A DNA stretch of 64,000 bases from Asticcacaulis endophyticus (GTDB taxonomy: Bacteria; Pseudomonadota; Alphaproteobacteria; Caulobacterales; Caulobacteraceae). Made by a program: the position numbers and the translations under genes. The DNA is taken from contig NZ_BMZB01000001.1 of assembly GCF_014652575.1 (NCBI RefSeq), forward strand, positions 1,355,722-1,419,721, given 5' to 3'. Positions 61,044 through 64,000 of the stretch are shown here, in pieces (position 1 is the first letter of the stretch; every line of letters begins with the position of its first letter). The notes beneath the pieces were generated by a model. That model had not been told where the DNA came from. It searched no databases and worked only from the letters and a program-made list of their open reading frames with translations.

Positions 61044-62009
61044 ATGAGATTGAAATCAAATCCTGTATTGGGGGCGGCGCTGCTGCTGGAGGCCTTAAAG
61101 GCGGCCGGTGAGCCGACGCGTCTGCGCCTGTTGCGAGTGCTGGCCGATGAGGAATTGTCGGTCATGGAGCTGGTACAGATCTTAAACCAGAGCCAGCCGC
61201 GTGTCTCGCGCCATCTTAAGCTGATGAGCGAGGCCGGTCTGATTGATCGCTTCCCTGATGGGGCCTGGGTATTTTACCGCGCATCAGACGCGCCCGCAAT
61301 CCGTCCGCTGGTGACGGCCGTGCTGGATGCCTTGGGGGATGACTATGCCGACGATGTGCGCGCGCTGGATGATATCCATGCTCAGCGCCTGAAATCGGCC
61401 CAGAGCTATTTTGAAAATATCGCCGGCCGGTGGGACGAAATCCGTTCCCACCACATTTCCGAAGCCGATGTCGAAGCGGCGATCGTGGATATTCTGGGTG
61501 ATCAGCCATTTGACCATCTGGTCGATCTGGGCACCGGTTCCGGGCGCATGCTGACCTTGTTGGGGCCGCGGGCCAAGACCGCGACCGGCCTTGATCTGTC
61601 GCAGCAGATGCTCAATATCGCCCGCGCCAGAACGGCCGAGAGCGGCCTGACGGGCGATATAAGGATCGACTTTCGCCACGGCGATATTGCCGATACGCGC
61701 TTAAGCGCCGACAGTGCCGATCTGGTGATTGTCCATCAGGTGCTGCACTTCCTGCCCGATCCGGTGCAGGCGGTGCGCGAAGCCGGGCGTATCCTTAAAT
61801 CCGGCGGGCGGCTGCTGGTGGTTGATTTCGCACCCCACGGCCTAGAGCACATGCGTGAGCAATATCAGCACCGGCGCTTAGGCATCAGCGATGAGGATAT
61901 GTCGGGCTGGCTGATGCGGGCGGGCTTGACGCTTAACAACGACACAGCCCTGCCGCCGGTGGATGGCGCAGGCCTTACGGTGCGCATCTGGCTGGCGCGC
62001 AAAGACTAA
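61044..62009 (+). CDS. ArsR-type regulator fused to a SAM-methyltransferase domain
   Basis: 321 residues. The winged helix (LLEALKAAGEPTRLRLLRVLADEELSVMELVQILNQSQPRVSRHLKLMSEAGLI) is ArsR-like without the metal cysteines of ArsR/SmtB. A class I methyltransferase fold follows with LVDLGTGSGRML binding SAM, DLSQQML and HFLPDPVQAVREAGRILKSGGRLLVVDF. The combination next to metF and metH suggests a regulator that reads SAM or S-adenosylhomocysteine. There is no ribosome site before the ATG and translation may be leaderless. The effector is an inference. Confidence 0.85.
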   Translation: MRLKSNPVLGAALLLEALKAAGEPTRLRLLRVLADEELSVMELVQILNQSQPRVSRHLKLMSEAGLIDRFPDGAWVFYRASDAPAIRPLVTAVLDALGDDYADDVRALDDIHAQRLKSAQSYFENIAGRWDEIRSHHISEADVEAAIVDILGDQPFDHLVDLGTGSGRMLTLLGPRAKTATGLDLSQQMLNIARARTAESGLTGDIRIDFRHGDIADTRLSADSADLVIVHQVLHFLPDPVQAVREAGRILKSGGRLLVVDFAPHGLEHMREQYQHRRLGISDEDMSGWLMRAGLTLNNDTALPPVDGAGLTVRIWLARKD

Positions 62010-62030
62010 TTCAAGAATAAAGATCACACT

Positions 62031-62951
62031 ATGATAAGCCCCCATCTGCAAACCCGCCTGAGTTCCATTGCGCGTTCGGTATCGTCCGGCGGCAGTCATC
62101 TCAACATTTCGTTCGAGTTTTTTCCGCCCAAATCGGAAGAGATGGAACTGAGCCTGTGGAACTCTATCCGTCGTCTTGAAGGGCTCAATCCGTCGTTTGT
62201 GTCGGTGACCTATGGGGCGGGCGGCTCGACCCGTGAGCGTACCCATAGGACAGTTAAACGTATTCTGGACGAGACCGCGCTTAAGCCCGCCGCCCACCTG
62301 ACCTGCGTGGAGGCGTCCCGCGAAGAGGTCGATGAGGTCATCCGCGAATACTGGGATGCTGGTGTGCGCCATATCGTGGCCCTGCGTGGTGACCCGCCGA
62401 CAGGGTTGGCCGACGGGCAATATACCCCGCGCGCTGATGGTTATCAGAACGCCACTGAACTAACGCAGGCCATCAAGCGCATTGCCGATTTCGAGGTCAG
62501 CGTCGGCGTTTATCCGGAAAAACATCCGCAGTCGCCATCGCTGGATTTCGATCTCGATGTCCTGCGTCAAAAGGTCGATGCGGGCGCCACACGCGGCATC
62601 AGCCAGTTCTTCTTTGAGCCGGAAACCTATTTGCGATTTCGGGACGCGGTGGCCGATGCCGGTATTGAGATTGAGCTGACGCCGGGGATCATGCCGGTCA
62701 CCAACTTCAAAGGCTTAAAGCGCATGGCCGCCGCCTGCGAAGCCCATGTGCCTAACTGGCTGGCGGAGTTGTTCGACGGGCTGGATGACGATGCCGAAAC
62801 GCGCAAGCTTTTGGCGTCGGCGGTGGCGGTTGAGCAGGTGCTGGAGCTTGAGCGCGAAGGGGTGACCAATTTCCATTTCTATACCCTCAACCGCGCTGAA
62901 CTGGTCTATTCCATCTGCCGGGTGTTGGGTGTTAAGGAGGCTGTTATATGA
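62031..62951 (+). CDS. metF: 5,10-methylenetetrahydrofolate reductase
   Basis: 306 residues. ISFEFFPPKSEEME, SVTYGAGGSTRERTHRTVKRIL, AHLTCVEASREEVDEVI, RHIVALRGDPPTG and ISQFFFEPETYLRFRDAV are diagnostic. It reduces methylene-THF to methyl-THF with FAD and NADH, providing the methyl group for methionine synthase. It follows the regulator by 21 nt and overlaps a 30-codon ORF by ATGA. Confidence 0.96.
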   Translation: MISPHLQTRLSSIARSVSSGGSHLNISFEFFPPKSEEMELSLWNSIRRLEGLNPSFVSVTYGAGGSTRERTHRTVKRILDETALKPAAHLTCVEASREEVDEVIREYWDAGVRHIVALRGDPPTGLADGQYTPRADGYQNATELTQAIKRIADFEVSVGVYPEKHPQSPSLDFDLDVLRQKVDAGATRGISQFFFEPETYLRFRDAVADAGIEIELTPGIMPVTNFKGLKRMAAACEAHVPNWLAELFDGLDDDAETRKLLASAVAVEQVLELEREGVTNFHFYTLNRAELVYSICRVLGVKEAVI

Positions 62952-63040
62952 ACCGCACAGACAGAGTGCCCGCACTTTATGCGGCGGCACTGCGCTCAAT
63001 GAGCGAAGCGTTAGCGCAACTTAAAAAAGGTGCCGCATGA
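62948..63040 (+). CDS. 30-codon ORF linking metF and metH by double ATGA overlap
   Basis: ATG 62948 overlaps the metF stop and the TGA at 63038 overlaps the metH start. The peptide begins with the same seven residues as MetH (MNRTDRV) and continues [23 protein letters not shown]. It arose by duplication of the first 21 nt of metH plus insertion of a short module also present beside cpdR. Ribosome site is the GGAGG in metF. Whether the peptide itself matters is unknown; it would keep translation coupled. Confidence 0.55.
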   Translation: MNRTDRVPALYAAALRSMSEALAQLKKGAA

Positions 63041-64000
63041 ACCGCACAGACAGAGTGGTCGCTCTCAAACAGGCGGCACAAGAGCGCATCCTGATCCTTG
63101 ATGGCTCATGGGGCGTGATGATCCAGCGCCGTGACCTGAGCGAAGAGGATTTTCGCGGGGAACGATTTGCCGATCACATCGGCCAGATGAAGGGCAATAA
63201 CGATATCCTGTGCCTGACGCGGCCCGACATCATCACCGATCTGCATAATCAGTATTTCGAGGCCGGTGCGGATATCAGTGAGACCAACACCTTTTCGGCC
63301 ACGACGATTGCGCAGGATGACTACCATCTGGACGCGCAGGCGTGCTGGGATATCAACTATGAAGGCGCAAAGCTTGCGCGCGCTGCCGCCGATGAATGGA
63401 CGGCCAAAGAGCCGCATAAGCCGCGCTTTGCCGCCGGCTCGATTGGGCCGCTCAATAAGATGCTCAGCATGTCATCGGATGTGAATGATCCGGGCGCACG
63501 GCTGGTGACCTTTGATCAGGTCTATGAGGCCTATAAACAGCAGGTGAGGGCGCTCTATCAGGGCGGCGTTGATCTCTATCTGATTGAAACCATCACCGAT
63601 ACGCTCAATTGCAAGGCCGCGTTGAAGGCGATTCTGGACCTTGAAGACGAAGAACAGGAAAAGCTGCCGATCTGGATTTCCGGCACGATTACCGACCGTT
63701 CGGGGCGGACTTTATCGGGCCAGACCGCCGAAGCTTTCTGGAACAGCGTCAAGCACGCCAAGCCGTTTGCCATCGGCTTTAACTGTGCGTTGGGGGCTGA
63801 TCTGATGCGCCCGCATATCGCGGAGTTATCGCGCGTGGCCGATACGCTGGTGGCGGCCTATCCCAATGCTGGCCTGCCCAACGCGATGGGCCAGTATGAT
63901 GAACAGCCCCATGAAACGGCTCATGAATTGCATGAATGGGCGAAAGACGGCATCGTCAATATTCTGGGCGGCTGCTGCGGCACGACGCCCGACCATATCC
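63037..64000 (+). CDS. metH: methionine synthase MetH, homocysteine-binding module (truncated by window)
   Basis: The first 321 codons are visible, the gene continues past the window. [81 protein letters not shown] and [14 protein letters not shown] are the homocysteine S-methyltransferase domain; the Cys in FNC and the CC pair bind the zinc that activates homocysteine. In Caulobacter-like bacteria MetH is split after this module, which cannot be checked here. It transfers the methyl group made by MetF. Confidence 0.93.
   Translation, partial: MNRTDRVVALKQAAQERILILDGSWGVMIQRRDLSEEDFRGERFADHIGQMKGNNDILCLTRPDIITDLHNQYFEAGADISETNTFSATTIAQDDYHLDAQACWDINYEGAKLARAAADEWTAKEPHKPRFAAGSIGPLNKMLSMSSDVNDPGARLVTFDQVYEAYKQQVRALYQGGVDLYLIETITDTLNCKAALKAILDLEDEEQEKLPIWISGTITDRSGRTLSGQTAEAFWNSVKHAKPFAIGFNCALGADLMRPHIAELSRVADTLVAAYPNAGLPNAMGQYDEQPHETAHELHEWAKDGIVNILGGCCGTTPDHI

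Overview
The window looks like a chromosome segment of a Caulobacteraceae-type alphaproteobacterium, most likely Asticcacaulis or a close relative. Supporting signs are a cpdR gene next to an N-formylglutamate amidohydrolase, large TonB-dependent receptors (TBDRs) paired with tryptophan-halogenase-like flavoproteins, SigF/NrsF sigma/anti-sigma pairs with GTAACC-N16-CGAA promoters, a homocysteine-methyltransferase gene (metH) that begins with the substrate-binding module, and GC-rich coding with AT-rich promoters. The genus is an inference.

Layout. 1-20.4 kb is mainly sugar acquisition and metabolism: a fucose-type permease (cut by the window edge), a mutarotase, a Gfo/Idh dehydrogenase, pyruvate kinase, a TBDR with two coupled flavin halogenase-like genes, a second FHS sugar transporter, a Mak-like ROK kinase, a type-B carboxylesterase and a ROK repressor. 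Embedded at 16.9-19.05 kb is a first SigF/NrsF pair facing an orphan DUF2063 (BufC-like) gene. 20.9-29.4 kb holds a 2OG-dioxygenase-like protein and a conserved but poorly understood set: alpha-E protein, circularly permuted ATP-grasp, amidotransferase-transglutaminase fusion, and transglutaminase-DUF2126. 29.5-35.1 kb has a Sel1 protein, a soluble PAS-MCP, a SIMPL protein, a patatin and AqpZ. 35.1-38.8 kb is a complete metal-stress bufferin-type RiPP locus: doxX, sigF, nrsF, bufA, bufB, bufC, with two clear SigF-type promoters.

39.6-53.4 kb is best read as an old genomic island. A 45-bp degenerate copy of the 3' half of tRNA-Val(GAC) lies at one end, the intact tRNA at the other, and a serine-recombinase remnant abuts the tRNA. 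Inside is one 12-gene minus-strand cluster for organosulfur use: a TBDR, a sulfonate-type ABC transporter with binding lipoprotein, an MFS carrier, two luciferase-family monooxygenases, a nitroreductase, a class II aldolase-like protein, and two proteins that look like ABC binding proteins but carry the Cys/His/Arg pattern of the DszB sulfinate desulfinase. I consider this the most interesting unit of the window.

53.5-64 kb returns to core genes: cpdR, N-formylglutamate amidohydrolase, a candidate small RNA, DUF599, pyrophosphatase, a YidB-like protein, an O-acetyltransferase with SGNH domain, DUF1508 and DUF983 proteins. It ends in a methionine-cycle operon: an ArsR-methyltransferase regulator with a perfect 22-bp palindrome at its start, metF, a 30-codon coupling ORF and the start of metH. 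The metH and cpdR loci share a 33-34 nt module flanked by a duplicated gene edge. Four copies of a palindromic intergenic repeat are spread over the window.
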